Below are positions 22,501 to 32,824 of a stretch of 64,000 nt of DNA, in pieces; within the stretch, counting starts at the first letter, position 1; each line of letters opens with the position of its first letter. A program made the translations under genes and the position numbers. Source of the stretch: Candidatus Heimdallarchaeota archaeon (GTDB taxonomy: Archaea > Asgardarchaeota > Heimdallarchaeia > Heimdallarchaeales > Heimdallarchaeaceae); contig DAOVER010000006.1 in the NCBI GenBank assembly GCA_030668875.1, positions 37,286 through 101,285 of the forward strand. Direction: 5' to 3'. Under the pieces are notes generated by a model, which was not told the origin of the DNA, ran no database searches, and saw only the letters and a list, made by a program, of their open reading frames with translations.

Positions 22501-24736
22501 TAGGGATAGGAGCACCTATTCTCTTCTTTGCTTCCATTATTTGAGTTTCTAAAGGATAGTTCACTAATTGGTATTGGAGTGTCATCCTACCACACTTTGA
22601 GCAACGATCATCAGTTGTTTCTATGTTACAGGAAGGGCAAACTGCAGAGACAACAGTAGGAACATTGCACGATGAGCACAAAACATTGTGGGTAAGAGTG
22701 CCACAGGAAGGGCATGATCTACGTGACAATTCAATATTGATATTCTTATGAGTAGCGGCAACAAATAAGTCTCTTAGCCTCCCTCCTGCATTTCCAATTG
22801 GGAACAACATCTGAACAGGAGGTTTCATTCGTCTGTCTTTTGCTTTTTCTGGTCTTCCCATTCTAGCACCAGTGTAAACTGGACATTTATCTCTGATTTT
22901 CACGTTCTCTAAAGAATTGATTAAATCGATCACCCTTCCATTCTTCTTGGAAATTGGTAGTAGTTTTCCTTCTTTATAACCAATCGTATTTAACAAAGGC
23001 AAAGAGTGCAAATCCAAAATAATCTTATCTTCTACTAGTTTGTGAGGAACACAAATTGATTCTAATATTTCTTTAACTTCAAGTTTATTATCAATTTCAA
23101 GAATATTATTATCAAAACTACTGTTTGACTTTATGTGGTCTCTTAGAGACTTAAACTCTTCTACAGAAATATTAGACCAGTGATAGGTAAACTCTGGATG
23201 GAGAGGAATGTTTAGTTTATCAGATAGTTCAAGTGCTTCTTGTGGCGAAGGAATTAAACTGAAAGGATGTTGAACAAAACCATCAATTTTCTCCAAAAGT
23301 TTGTTATCGGTTTTTACACCTGTGGTTTCCTTGAAATCTACAAAGGCTTCCTCAAGTTCTTGAATCCACCATTCTTCACAGTAACCTGAAGGGATTAAAT
23401 CAAAGTTACTCTGATTAAACTCACCAACCCCGTACAACATATCCCCGAGAAATAAGATTTCAAGTAAATTTTCTCTAATAGCTATTGCTTGATCATAGCT
23501 TTCTATTTTTAATACATCGCCATTCTTTAATTTTACAATAGGTGGATGGATTGAATCAACAGGCATAACTATCGCTCCCTTTCCAGGCCTTTCTGTACGC
23601 ACATGGGTACCACAAGCTAGAAAATCATCCACTAAACCCATAAGAGCAGGATGTATACCCATACCAGCCAAACCTGTTGTTCTAGACCTACCATATCTAA
23701 GTCTGAAACCTCCTTCCACTGAGGGATGTGAAAAAACAGGTCTTCCTCCAATTACATCCCTTATGTATCCCATATCAGAGACGATTTCTTCTTCAGTATC
23801 AACTTCTATATCCTCTTCTTCATCATCATATTTGATGTCTGATTCTTCATCTGAAATAGAACCACTTTTCTCATGAATCTCAATTAACTTTGTAAGCCAA
23901 TCCCAACCATCAAGTTTGTTGTCTTTAGTTTTCTTGATAAGTTTCTTTGATCTGCCAACAAGACCATCATTAAAGACTAAACAAGCCCCACCACGTAAAC
24001 GGTTTGTCTCGATTCTTCTTAAATCACGATTTCCTGTAACCTCAACTTTGTCTGTTGGCTCTCCGCTAATCTCAATTGGCAGATTCTGGGCAGCAAATCT
24101 TTGTTCGTCTTTTGTTGTCGGAAGTTGTAGATGACTAACTCTATTATATAACTCTAATTCTTCTATATATCTCTCAACCTCTCTTTGATCTGGTTGATAT
24201 TTACCTATTTTCAATCTTTTTCTAATAAAATCTCCTAAGAGTACACTCATACCAGCTGCAGTACCACCAGCTGAACGTATTGGACCTGAATAATAAACTG
24301 CAAGATAATCAGTCCCATCATCATTCTGTTTAATCTTTACCTTGGCGATACCCTCAATAGGAGCAGCAGTAATGCTCTCGGTGATAACAGCGAGAGATGT
24401 ACGTAAAGCTTGATCTGCTAATATTTCCTTAGAACCCTTAATTAACTTCTGATCACAAATTTCACCAGCAATTCTGAATGCAACTTGTTCTCTAGATAGA
24501 TCCTGTTTTTCTAGATCCCTGATTCTTATTCCTACTCCTTCTGGACCAATCAAACCTTCAACTCTATCAGCTATATCTTTAGCTATGGGTATTTCGACAT
24601 TAAGAGATGGATCTAATCCTTGCTCTCGAGCTTTTTCAGCAATATTATAGATGATATGTAGTTGATCATTTAGACGGTTGAAATAATCTTGCATATTGAT
24701 AGATAAATTCTGATTCTGAGTGATTTGATTCACCAA
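19574..24736 (-). CDS. polC: DNA polymerase II (PolD) large subunit DP2, interrupted by an intein
   Basis: DP2 N-terminal region, zinc-binding repeats ([16 protein letters not shown]…), [11 protein letters not shown]|intein|[35 protein letters not shown]. Confidence 0.97.
   Translation of the reverse strand: [1720 protein letters not shown]
20387..21988 (-). mobile_element. PolD-DP2 intein (534 aa) with LAGLIDADG-type homing endonuclease
   Basis: Starts Cys1 ([14 protein letters not shown]), ends …[10 protein letters not shown]; two dodecapeptides ([27 protein letters not shown]); flanking exteins rejoin as KRRN-CDGDED. Confidence 0.93.
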
Positions 24737-24796
24737 TCCGTTTTGGGCAATGTATGTGTAAATTTTTTAACTTTATAAGTCTGTCATATACCAGTT

Positions 24797-25444
24797 TTGA
24801 GATATAAATATTTTTTAATTAGGAAACTTTGTTTAACTGTGATTAGGGTTACAATTGCGACTAAGAATTTTAGGTTTTTGTATATAGTTGAGAATATTCT
24901 ATCTAAAATAAATGAAATTAAAACTAATCACATTTTACCTGAGGAATTTATGGATGATAACTCTGACGTTATAATTACGACCGAAATAGAGAAAAATAGT
25001 ATTAGAAGCAAAAAAATATTCATACCAAAAGCTTTCAATCATTACAATCTCTTTTCCAACATTTTTCTTATTGCAAATAATAGAAAGAAATTTGGAGAGG
25101 TGGTTGTTGGTATAGATCCTGGAAAAACCATAGGTTTTGCCGTAATAGGAGAAGGAAAAAATATCTTAGGGGTAGGGGAGTTTTTTACTGCGGTTGATGC
25201 GGTAAAGGAAGTAATTACGATTTTCTTCAACATTGAAACAGATACCTTCAAAGTAAACATTGGTAGGGGGGGAGGGAAAACTAAAGAGGAGATTATCAAG
25301 AGATTGATAAGTATATTCCACGAAAAAGTTCCTGTCAATGTAATAAATGAAGATTTCACGTCTCAAAATAAGAATCGTTTAGCAGAGGTTAGATATAGTA
25401 AAAATATCAGTGCGGCACTAAATATCGCAAGTCGAGATATTTAA
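24797..25444 (+). CDS. RNase H-fold/RuvC-like nuclease-related protein
   Basis: VVVGIDPGKTIGFAVIGEG followed by FKVNIGRGGGKTKEEI and IVNEDFTSQNK-like region. Confidence 0.6.
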   Translation: MRYKYFLIRKLCLTVIRVTIATKNFRFLYIVENILSKINEIKTNHILPEEFMDDNSDVIITTEIEKNSIRSKKIFIPKAFNHYNLFSNIFLIANNRKKFGEVVVGIDPGKTIGFAVIGEGKNILGVGEFFTAVDAVKEVITIFFNIETDTFKVNIGRGGGKTKEEIIKRLISIFHEKVPVNVINEDFTSQNKNRLAEVRYSKNISAALNIASRDI

Positions 25445-25646
25445 AAATGCATATGAAAACATTTCTAAATACCAACAAATAATTAGGTTTAAAACAAAGA
25501 TTGAACGAATTTGTGTTTAGTTAGAAACACTAACATTCGTTAAAATTACAAAATCTGGAATATCTAAAAGTATTTAATAGTTGCATGATAAAGCTTATTG
25601 TTTCAAATTAATTATTTGTGATAATGTTATAAGGATAGAGATATCG

Positions 25647-26528
25647 ATGGAAGGCGTTGTAGAACAAGATAAGACCATTGATGAGATGATTGACGAAATA
25701 CAAGAGCAATTCAATATTGTTGGTAGAACATTTGAACTTAAGAAATGTTTAGCAGCAAAGCTCGCAAATAGGCATATATTGTTAGAGGGAGATGTTGGAG
25801 TGGGTAAAACCACATTAGCCCATGCACTAGCATCTTACTTCTCCCAAGATCTTGAAAGAGTAGATGGCGATGAAAGATATAGTTCTTCTAAGCTAGTTGG
25901 GCATTTTGACCCTCCAATGGTAATTGAAAAGGGATATGACTGGGATTCATTTGTCACAGGCCCATTAACCAAAGCCATGCAACAAGGAGCTATCTTATTT
26001 TTGAATGAATTGAATAGAATGCCAGAAGGCACACAAAACGTGCTTTTAGCTGCCATGGATGAAGGAATAATAATGATTCCAAAACTAGGCGAGGTTAAAG
26101 CAGTTGATGGTTTCTTTATTATTAGTGCAATGAACCCAGCAGAACTTGTAGCAACAACTCCTTTGAGTGAGGCTTTAAGAGACAGGTTCGTTTGGATAAG
26201 GTTGCAATATCAACCTGAAGAGGAAGAGCAAAATATTGTTCGTGTTCGAACTGGTATTAAGGATGAAAAAATCATTCTTATGGCCGTAAAAATCGTTCGA
26301 GCAACAAGGGATTGGCCAGATTTACGGAGAGGATCTTCAATCAGAGGAGCAATAGATTTAGCAGCAATAATTCGATTTCTAGAAGTAAATGATATTGAAT
26401 CATGGATTGATAGTTCAATAATGGCTTTAGCAACTAAAATCGAACTTGAAGATGGTGTTGAAAGTTTAGTGGAAGATGTAATTAAAGACATAGTCACTAC
26501 TACTTTGCAAGATATGGATTTTTTCTAG
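25647..26528 (+). CDS. MoxR-family AAA+ ATPase
   Basis: Walker A EGDVGVGKTTLAHA, Walker B GAILFLNELNR, sensor 1 ISAMNPAEL; adjacent VWA gene. Confidence 0.92.
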   Translation: MEGVVEQDKTIDEMIDEIQEQFNIVGRTFELKKCLAAKLANRHILLEGDVGVGKTTLAHALASYFSQDLERVDGDERYSSSKLVGHFDPPMVIEKGYDWDSFVTGPLTKAMQQGAILFLNELNRMPEGTQNVLLAAMDEGIIMIPKLGEVKAVDGFFIISAMNPAELVATTPLSEALRDRFVWIRLQYQPEEEEQNIVRVRTGIKDEKIILMAVKIVRATRDWPDLRRGSSIRGAIDLAAIIRFLEVNDIESWIDSSIMALATKIELEDGVESLVEDVIKDIVTTTLQDMDFF

Positions 26529-26587
26529 AAGAGGAGGGGGATCCATTCCGAGAGGACTTCCAAAAACCATATGTCTTTAGAGGAAAA

Positions 26588-27607
26588 ATGGATAAAGGTA
26601 GGCTTTTAGAAGCCGAAATTGTGTCTGGAAAAAGAAACCCTTCAGTTTATTCAAGTTTGTCTGAAGGTATGAGTTATTATGAAATTAAAAAGCAAACTGA
26701 ATTAGCTGTTGATGTTGATAATATGCCAGCTATTCAAGGACTAGCTATTTCAAATAAATTCGCTGTCGCGGAAGCGTTAAACTCTAAAAAGGGCTATACT
26801 CTTATTTCAAGAAGAGCATCTAAAGGTGATAGTAGTGCCCCTGAATTATTTTTTATGTTAAGGTCAGCTTTAGACGATAGAATGAGACCAGTTTTTCGTC
26901 GATTAGCAAGAAAAGTTATTCTAACAACCGCTTTTGGTGTTACAAGTCAAGGGATTAGAGGAGAAGTTTTTGAACAAACTGAATATGAACCAGGTTTAGA
27001 TGAATTTGATATTGATGAAACGTTAGAAAGATTTCTTGAAAACAGAAGTAGAATCTTGAACACTGAAGACATAGTTAGTCTTGAGAGAAAAGAAAAACAA
27101 AAGACTGCAGTGTTAATGTTTGATACTTCTGGTTCATTGTATGGTGAACGATTCACAACAGCAGCTTTGACAGTTGCCGTGATGGCATATAATTTAGCAC
27201 GAGATAATTTCAGTGTTGTAGTATTCAATACAAAAGCCTATACTATCAAACGTATAAAAGAAAGAGTGAAGACAGACGAGCTTGTTAATCGAATCCTTGA
27301 GAGTGATAGCGCCGGATATACTAATATATCTGAAGGGTTAAAATATGGCGGTATAGAACTCGAAAAAATCAAAAAAAGAAACAAGTTTGGTGTTCTTGTT
27401 ACCGATGGAGCTTTCAATAGAGGAGGCGATCCACGTCCTTACCTGAAATATTTTCCTAAACTTCATGTTTTAGCACTGCCAAGTAAGCAAGATTGGGGAA
27501 GAAGAGTGTGTAAAGATCTTGCTAGACTTGGCAGAGGGAAGTTCTCAGAGGTTAACAGTTACAAACAGATTCCTCGTATTCTCATGCGACTTCTTAGAGA
27601 GGCTTAG
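26588..27607 (+). CDS. VWA-domain protein (MoxR partner)
   Basis: MIDAS-like AVLMFDTSGSLYGERFT and VLVTDGAFNRGGD; directly after MoxR ATPase. Confidence 0.85.
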   Translation: MDKGRLLEAEIVSGKRNPSVYSSLSEGMSYYEIKKQTELAVDVDNMPAIQGLAISNKFAVAEALNSKKGYTLISRRASKGDSSAPELFFMLRSALDDRMRPVFRRLARKVILTTAFGVTSQGIRGEVFEQTEYEPGLDEFDIDETLERFLENRSRILNTEDIVSLERKEKQKTAVLMFDTSGSLYGERFTTAALTVAVMAYNLARDNFSVVVFNTKAYTIKRIKERVKTDELVNRILESDSAGYTNISEGLKYGGIELEKIKKRNKFGVLVTDGAFNRGGDPRPYLKYFPKLHVLALPSKQDWGRRVCKDLARLGRGKFSEVNSYKQIPRILMRLLREA

Positions 27608-27609
27608 GG

Positions 27610-29619
27610 GTGAAAAAAATTACACCCAAAAGAAAGAAGAAAAAGAAAAATATTCCTATTTTAGGACCAAATACTCTTTTCTTCTGTGATAATTGTGTTT
27701 TACCAATCATCAAAGCTAAAAATTGTCCTATTTGTGAAGGGCAAACTAAACTATTTCCTCTTACTCCCCCTTATGATGCTCGTCCTGCAATGAAGGTAGA
27801 TATTGTCCAGATTAGTAAACTTATCTCCGATAATTTTGGTGACGACGTCGAGATAATAACAGAGGAAGACATTGTTATTTTGAACCACATTGGTTCAGAA
27901 GATTTCATGGATGAGATATTCCTTCAGAATCACAGTATCGGTGTTCGTCGATTTGATATTATCGCAAATAAATGGATTATCAAGCTTAGCAAAAAGGGAT
28001 TATCACTTTTAAGCGGTAAATTTTCAAAGAGATGGGTCAAGGTTGGTGATGGAGCTGTTGATAAAATCAAAAGTGGAGCTAGTGTTCTTATCCCTGGCGT
28101 TCTAGATGCTGACCCAGAGATTAAAATTGGTGACTATATTGTTGTGATTAGCAATAATGACGAGATCATAGCAGGCGGAATCGCTCGTATAGATGAATCT
28201 GATAGACGAAGTATGGAAAGAGGCATTTACGCTAAAAACTATAAGCCCGTTACTGAACAATTCTTTGTTAAGAAATCCAAACTTTCTTGGGAAGAGATTA
28301 TCCAATGGAATCAATCCGAATTACAGAAAATAGAAAAAGAATCTATCGATTTCATCATCAAAATCTGCAACGATTTGCAGCTTCCTGTCGCTGTTTCCTA
28401 CAGTGGTGGTAAAGATAGTTTAGTTACTCTTAAACTTGTTATGGATGCTCTTCCTAACGAAGACATCAAGGTTCTTTTTGCCAATACTGGTATTGAATTT
28501 CCTGAGACTATTGATTACGTTAAAGAGAGCAGCAAACTTCTAAATTTCGAAGATAAATTAGTTATTGAAAGTGTCTCTTCTGATCTTTTCTGGGAGGCTT
28601 TTTCTCGATTTGGTCCTCCAGGCAGAGATTTTCGTTATTGCTGTAAATTTGCCAAACTCGCCCCCATTCAGAAACTCATCGAACAGAATTTCCCTGGGGG
28701 TAAATGTGTCAGTTTTATTGGTCAACGCAGATATGAATCTTTCAAACGTTCCGTTACAAATATTTGGACCAACCAATATATCTCTAATCAAATCAATGTC
28801 TCCCCCATTCAAAATTGGACAGCTTTCATGATTTGGCTTTACATTCATTGGAAAAAACTACCTTATAATCCTCTTTATGATAGTGGCTACGAGCGTATTG
28901 GTTGTTGGGCTTGCCCCTCTTCCAATTTAGCACAAATGCAAATTCTTGAAGAACACCATCCCAGTTTACACAGTCAATTATTTGAAGCTGTTAAGACTTG
29001 GAGAGAAGATCGAAACCTTCCTGAAGAATATTGGTCCTACGGTTTATGGAGGTTTAAGAGTTTGCCTAAGAAGATCAGGGATATTCTCCCCCCAAATTTA
29101 GAGGAAGGAAAACATTCTGATAAAGAAATGACTTTAACTTCTTTACAACTAGAGGAGAGTGACTGTTTAACACAGCCTATAACTGTTATAGGAGCTTTCT
29201 CCAAAAACGTTCAACTAGAGAAAGTAAATGAAGCACTACCAATGGTAGGAGAAGTGAAAACGAATCAACAAATGAACTATACAAGAGTTACAGGGAAGGA
29301 CTACTCCACAATACTATATGGAGATGGTACTTTCAAGATAAGCTTCAAAGAAAAAGAAATGAGAACAGGTAAAGAAGTAGTAGAAGTTGTAAATGCATTT
29401 GTATACACAATACTAAGAAGCATTGATTGCATTGGTTGTGGATTGTGTGTAGGAAAATGTGAAGAGAAGGCAATAAAAATAGAAGGAGGGAAATTAGAAG
29501 TAAATAAGCAACTCTGTAACCAATGCAAACAGTGTTTTGATGTATGTCCTATAGTCACAGTGGTAAACAAGGAAATTAAAAAAGATATTAGACAAGCTAT
29601 ATGGCTAAAAAGGCAATAA
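27610..29619 (+). CDS. PAPS-reductase-family protein with zinc ribbon, PUA-like and ferredoxin domains
   Basis: VAVSYSGGKDSLVTLKL PP-loop; N-terminal CDNC..CPIC; C-terminal CIGCGLCVGKC…CNQCKQCFDVCP 2x[4Fe-4S]-type motif. Confidence 0.85.
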   Translation: MKKITPKRKKKKKNIPILGPNTLFFCDNCVLPIIKAKNCPICEGQTKLFPLTPPYDARPAMKVDIVQISKLISDNFGDDVEIITEEDIVILNHIGSEDFMDEIFLQNHSIGVRRFDIIANKWIIKLSKKGLSLLSGKFSKRWVKVGDGAVDKIKSGASVLIPGVLDADPEIKIGDYIVVISNNDEIIAGGIARIDESDRRSMERGIYAKNYKPVTEQFFVKKSKLSWEEIIQWNQSELQKIEKESIDFIIKICNDLQLPVAVSYSGGKDSLVTLKLVMDALPNEDIKVLFANTGIEFPETIDYVKESSKLLNFEDKLVIESVSSDLFWEAFSRFGPPGRDFRYCCKFAKLAPIQKLIEQNFPGGKCVSFIGQRRYESFKRSVTNIWTNQYISNQINVSPIQNWTAFMIWLYIHWKKLPYNPLYDSGYERIGCWACPSSNLAQMQILEEHHPSLHSQLFEAVKTWREDRNLPEEYWSYGLWRFKSLPKKIRDILPPNLEEGKHSDKEMTLTSLQLEESDCLTQPITVIGAFSKNVQLEKVNEALPMVGEVKTNQQMNYTRVTGKDYSTILYGDGTFKISFKEKEMRTGKEVVEVVNAFVYTILRSIDCIGCGLCVGKCEEKAIKIEGGKLEVNKQLCNQCKQCFDVCPIVTVVNKEIKKDIRQAIWLKRQ

Positions 29620-29689
29620 AAACACTAAAAAAACAGTAGCGAATATCATAACATTTTTTTATAAAGACTTTGAGTTTGTTTTGATTATT

Positions 29690-30109
29690 ATGCCAGCAAA
29701 CCCAAATCGTGAGTTTCTATTAGAATTAAGTGGGCTTCTTAATAAAAGAGTTAAAATTTTGATGAATAATGAAAGAATCTACATCGGTGTTCTTCGAGGA
29801 ATACAAGATGATAGTCTAAATGTGGTTTTAGCTGATGCTGACAGTAGTGGAGAGTATTACTATAGAGTTTTCATTACAGGTAGCAACATTGTTGAAATTA
29901 CTTTAGCTGAAGAGCCTTTTGATTTATCAGGACTAGCGGGTGAACTATCACAAATGTTCCAGCCTCAAAATGTAAAAGTTATTGAAGAAGCAGCAATTAT
30001 TCAGGTGTTTGATAGGTTTACTGTCAGTGAAGAAGGTGTCAAAGGTACAGGACCTATCTCTGAAAGAATCCAAAAGATATTTGATAAATACAAAGCACAG
30101 ACTGAGTAA
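29690..30109 (+). CDS. Sm-like (Lsm) protein with C-terminal extension
   Basis: LLNKRVKILMNNERIYIGVLRGIQDDSLNVVLADAD…YRVFITGSNIVEI Sm1/Sm2-like. Confidence 0.8.
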   Translation: MPANPNREFLLELSGLLNKRVKILMNNERIYIGVLRGIQDDSLNVVLADADSSGEYYYRVFITGSNIVEITLAEEPFDLSGLAGELSQMFQPQNVKVIEEAAIIQVFDRFTVSEEGVKGTGPISERIQKIFDKYKAQTE

Positions 30110-30159
30110 TACTCAATCCATAATATCTTTTTTTTATTCTTTTATTTGATTCTAGGTGT

Positions 30160-31800
30160 ATGAATATGGATGAAATTATAGCCACAGATTTGCATGGAAG
30201 GTTAGCTAAAATTAATTTTGATAGAGAAGACGTTATAACACCAAATCTTTTACCAGTTTTAGATCCGAAAAATAATATTATATCAGCAGAAGAAATGTCT
30301 AAGAAATTTGGTTTTAATTTCATTATCACTAGCGCTTATCTTTTCTTCAAACGATTTGGTTTTCCTGATGATTCAATGAAAATCCATGAAATCACAGATT
30401 TTAGTGGTAATATTATGATGGATAGTGGTGCTTATCAGATATTGGCTTATGGAGATGTAGACATAGATCCCATGCTTTCATTAGAGATTCAAAGCAAATT
30501 AGAACCAGATGTAGGTGTAGTACTAGATGTTCCTACTCCTCCAACCGATAGCTTTCAACAAGCTAGCCAAAAAGTAGATGAAACCATAAAAAACATTGAT
30601 ATTTCTCTTGATCATGTGAGAAATCATCCAGAAACCAAATGGACGCTCCCTATACAAGGTGGAAAAAACATTCAATTAATTGATAGATATATTGATGAAG
30701 TATCAGACAAAGGGTATCTAGATTTCTTCAAATTCTATGCTCTTGGAAGTGTAGTACCTATCATGTCACAATATGATTATGTTTCCCTCTTTTCAATGAT
30801 ACAAACAGCAAGAAGAAAACTACCATACAACATACCATTTCATCTTTTTGGTGCAGGTCACCCCATGATATTTCCATTTGTAGTAGCTTTAGGATGTGAT
30901 ACATTTGATAGTGCAGCCTATATTCTCTACGCTAAAGAAAACCGGTATATGACATCTACGGGTACATATCATCTTTCAAATCTTAGTGAACTGCCATGTA
31001 ATTGTGAAGTTTGTTCCAAATGGACTTCCAAAGAATTACAAGAATCGAAGAAAGAAGAAAGAATTCGTAATTTATCTTTGCATAATCTCGCCACATCATC
31101 GTCTGAAATTAAGCAAATACGTACTTCTTTAAGAGAAGGAAGACTCTGGGAACTAATTGAACTAAAAGCGAAGTCACATCCTTCATTATTCAAAGCTTTC
31201 AATTATGTTCTAAAAAACACTGAAAAATACTATTGGGAATTGTTAACACCAATCACCAAACAAATTGGATTAAAGATATTTGACGAATTCTCATATTATC
31301 GCCCAGAATTTACTAGATCAAGAAGAAGGATTATTGAAAATTTTAGCCCACAAAGAAATCAAATGTTGTTATTCTTAACCTCTGGTAGAAAGAATCCAAT
31401 TGAATTACTATATGCAAATGAAAACATAAGGAAGGTTATTCAGCAAGAATCAGAGAAAATTGATATTGGAATATTTTTACCTTTCATTGGGGTTCTTCCA
31501 GCAGAGTTAATTGAAACATTCCCATTTAGTCAATATGTCTTTTCTAATGTTATTTCTAAGGATTTAATGGAATTAGTAAATATTGATGTTGAAAAATTCA
31601 TTAAAGAAATGAAATATGAAAAAATAATACTTTGTCATGTTGATTCTGGGAGGGAATTTATGAAACACATGAAAACAACTGAAGAGTTGATTCATAGAAC
31701 TGTAAAGGAAGTGCAATTAACTAGTCTTAAAGATCTTTATAAGAAAAATAAATTAATACCAAAAGCTAGCGCAGATTCAAAGGTAAACGAGTTTTTATAG
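30160..31800 (+). CDS. tgtA: Archaeosine tRNA-guanine transglycosylase
   Basis: MMDSGAYQILAYGDVDIDPMLSLEIQSKLEPDVGVVLDVPTPP; zinc motif CNCEVC. Confidence 0.9.
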   Translation: MNMDEIIATDLHGRLAKINFDREDVITPNLLPVLDPKNNIISAEEMSKKFGFNFIITSAYLFFKRFGFPDDSMKIHEITDFSGNIMMDSGAYQILAYGDVDIDPMLSLEIQSKLEPDVGVVLDVPTPPTDSFQQASQKVDETIKNIDISLDHVRNHPETKWTLPIQGGKNIQLIDRYIDEVSDKGYLDFFKFYALGSVVPIMSQYDYVSLFSMIQTARRKLPYNIPFHLFGAGHPMIFPFVVALGCDTFDSAAYILYAKENRYMTSTGTYHLSNLSELPCNCEVCSKWTSKELQESKKEERIRNLSLHNLATSSSEIKQIRTSLREGRLWELIELKAKSHPSLFKAFNYVLKNTEKYYWELLTPITKQIGLKIFDEFSYYRPEFTRSRRRIIENFSPQRNQMLLFLTSGRKNPIELLYANENIRKVIQQESEKIDIGIFLPFIGVLPAELIETFPFSQYVFSNVISKDLMELVNIDVEKFIKEMKYEKIILCHVDSGREFMKHMKTTEELIHRTVKEVQLTSLKDLYKKNKLIPKASADSKVNEFL

Positions 31801-31826
31801 TATTGTGAGTATAAATAATTAGTATC

Positions 31827-32756
31827 ATGCCGAATATTTCTGTAAGTGACAAATTGGTTCCTGGTAAAACAATTGAATATATTGAGGGAGAGATTTTATC
31901 TATTAAATTGAGCCAATGGGGAGTTATTGGTCAGCTAAGAACAGATTTTGGGATATACGATTACAAATTAAAAGAACCTGAAATGGCAAAGAGAATTCTT
32001 ATTGGTATGAAATTAGAAATAAGTAATGGGTTTTGTGTCAAAAGTAAAAACAACAAAATTATTGTTACCGATGGAAAATTTGGTAAAACTAGTGTAGGAA
32101 TAAGAATTGAAGACTATTATCATACTGAGAAAAATGTAGATAGACTACTTACAGGTAAAGTAAACAAATGTAATCAGTTAGGAGGAAATTTAGAAATAGA
32201 ATTAGAGCTTAGTTGTCCTACTCAGGCAGTTAGAAAGTTTTCAATACTTCTGCAAAATGAAGAAAATGACACTATTTTCACACAAAGATTAGAAGACTCA
32301 ACTAATAAAATAATAAGAGTAGAAATGGAGAAGAGTCATAGTAACGCTGTTTGTTCTATAGAGATATTATCAAAAGATCACTTCTGGTATAAGTTTGAAG
32401 AATTAAAGGATGGAAAATTAGAGAATATTACTTATTTCTCTCAATTAATAATGAAACAGAGGGAAGTAATTGAAGAGTATATTAGGACATTTACCGAACT
32501 TCTTTTCAACTTAGGCAAAGATTTGTCAAAAACTACTTTAATATCACTTAGCAACTTGTTAAATTCAAAAATTTACGCTGCTGAAGTTAAATTTCCTTAT
32601 ACTTTATTGATATCAGAGATTGATATTGTAAATTATCTAAACTCTATGCTAGAATTCAGTAGAAGTTTTATCTATGGGTCTGATGCTGTAAAACAACCTG
32701 ATGACTTGTTGATTCTTATAAATAATTTTTTTCCACAATATGGAGTAAAACGATAA
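31827..32756 (+). CDS. Hypothetical protein
   Basis: 309-aa ORF, co-oriented after tgtA, no recognised motif. Confidence 0.55.
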   Translation: MPNISVSDKLVPGKTIEYIEGEILSIKLSQWGVIGQLRTDFGIYDYKLKEPEMAKRILIGMKLEISNGFCVKSKNNKIIVTDGKFGKTSVGIRIEDYYHTEKNVDRLLTGKVNKCNQLGGNLEIELELSCPTQAVRKFSILLQNEENDTIFTQRLEDSTNKIIRVEMEKSHSNAVCSIEILSKDHFWYKFEELKDGKLENITYFSQLIMKQREVIEEYIRTFTELLFNLGKDLSKTTLISLSNLLNSKIYAAEVKFPYTLLISEIDIVNYLNSMLEFSRSFIYGSDAVKQPDDLLILINNFFPQYGVKR

Positions 32757-32824
32757 ACAATCAAAGAATAATTTTAAGAGGAATGAAAGAATTTCATTCT
32801 ATTTCTGTAATGAATTTGGAAAAA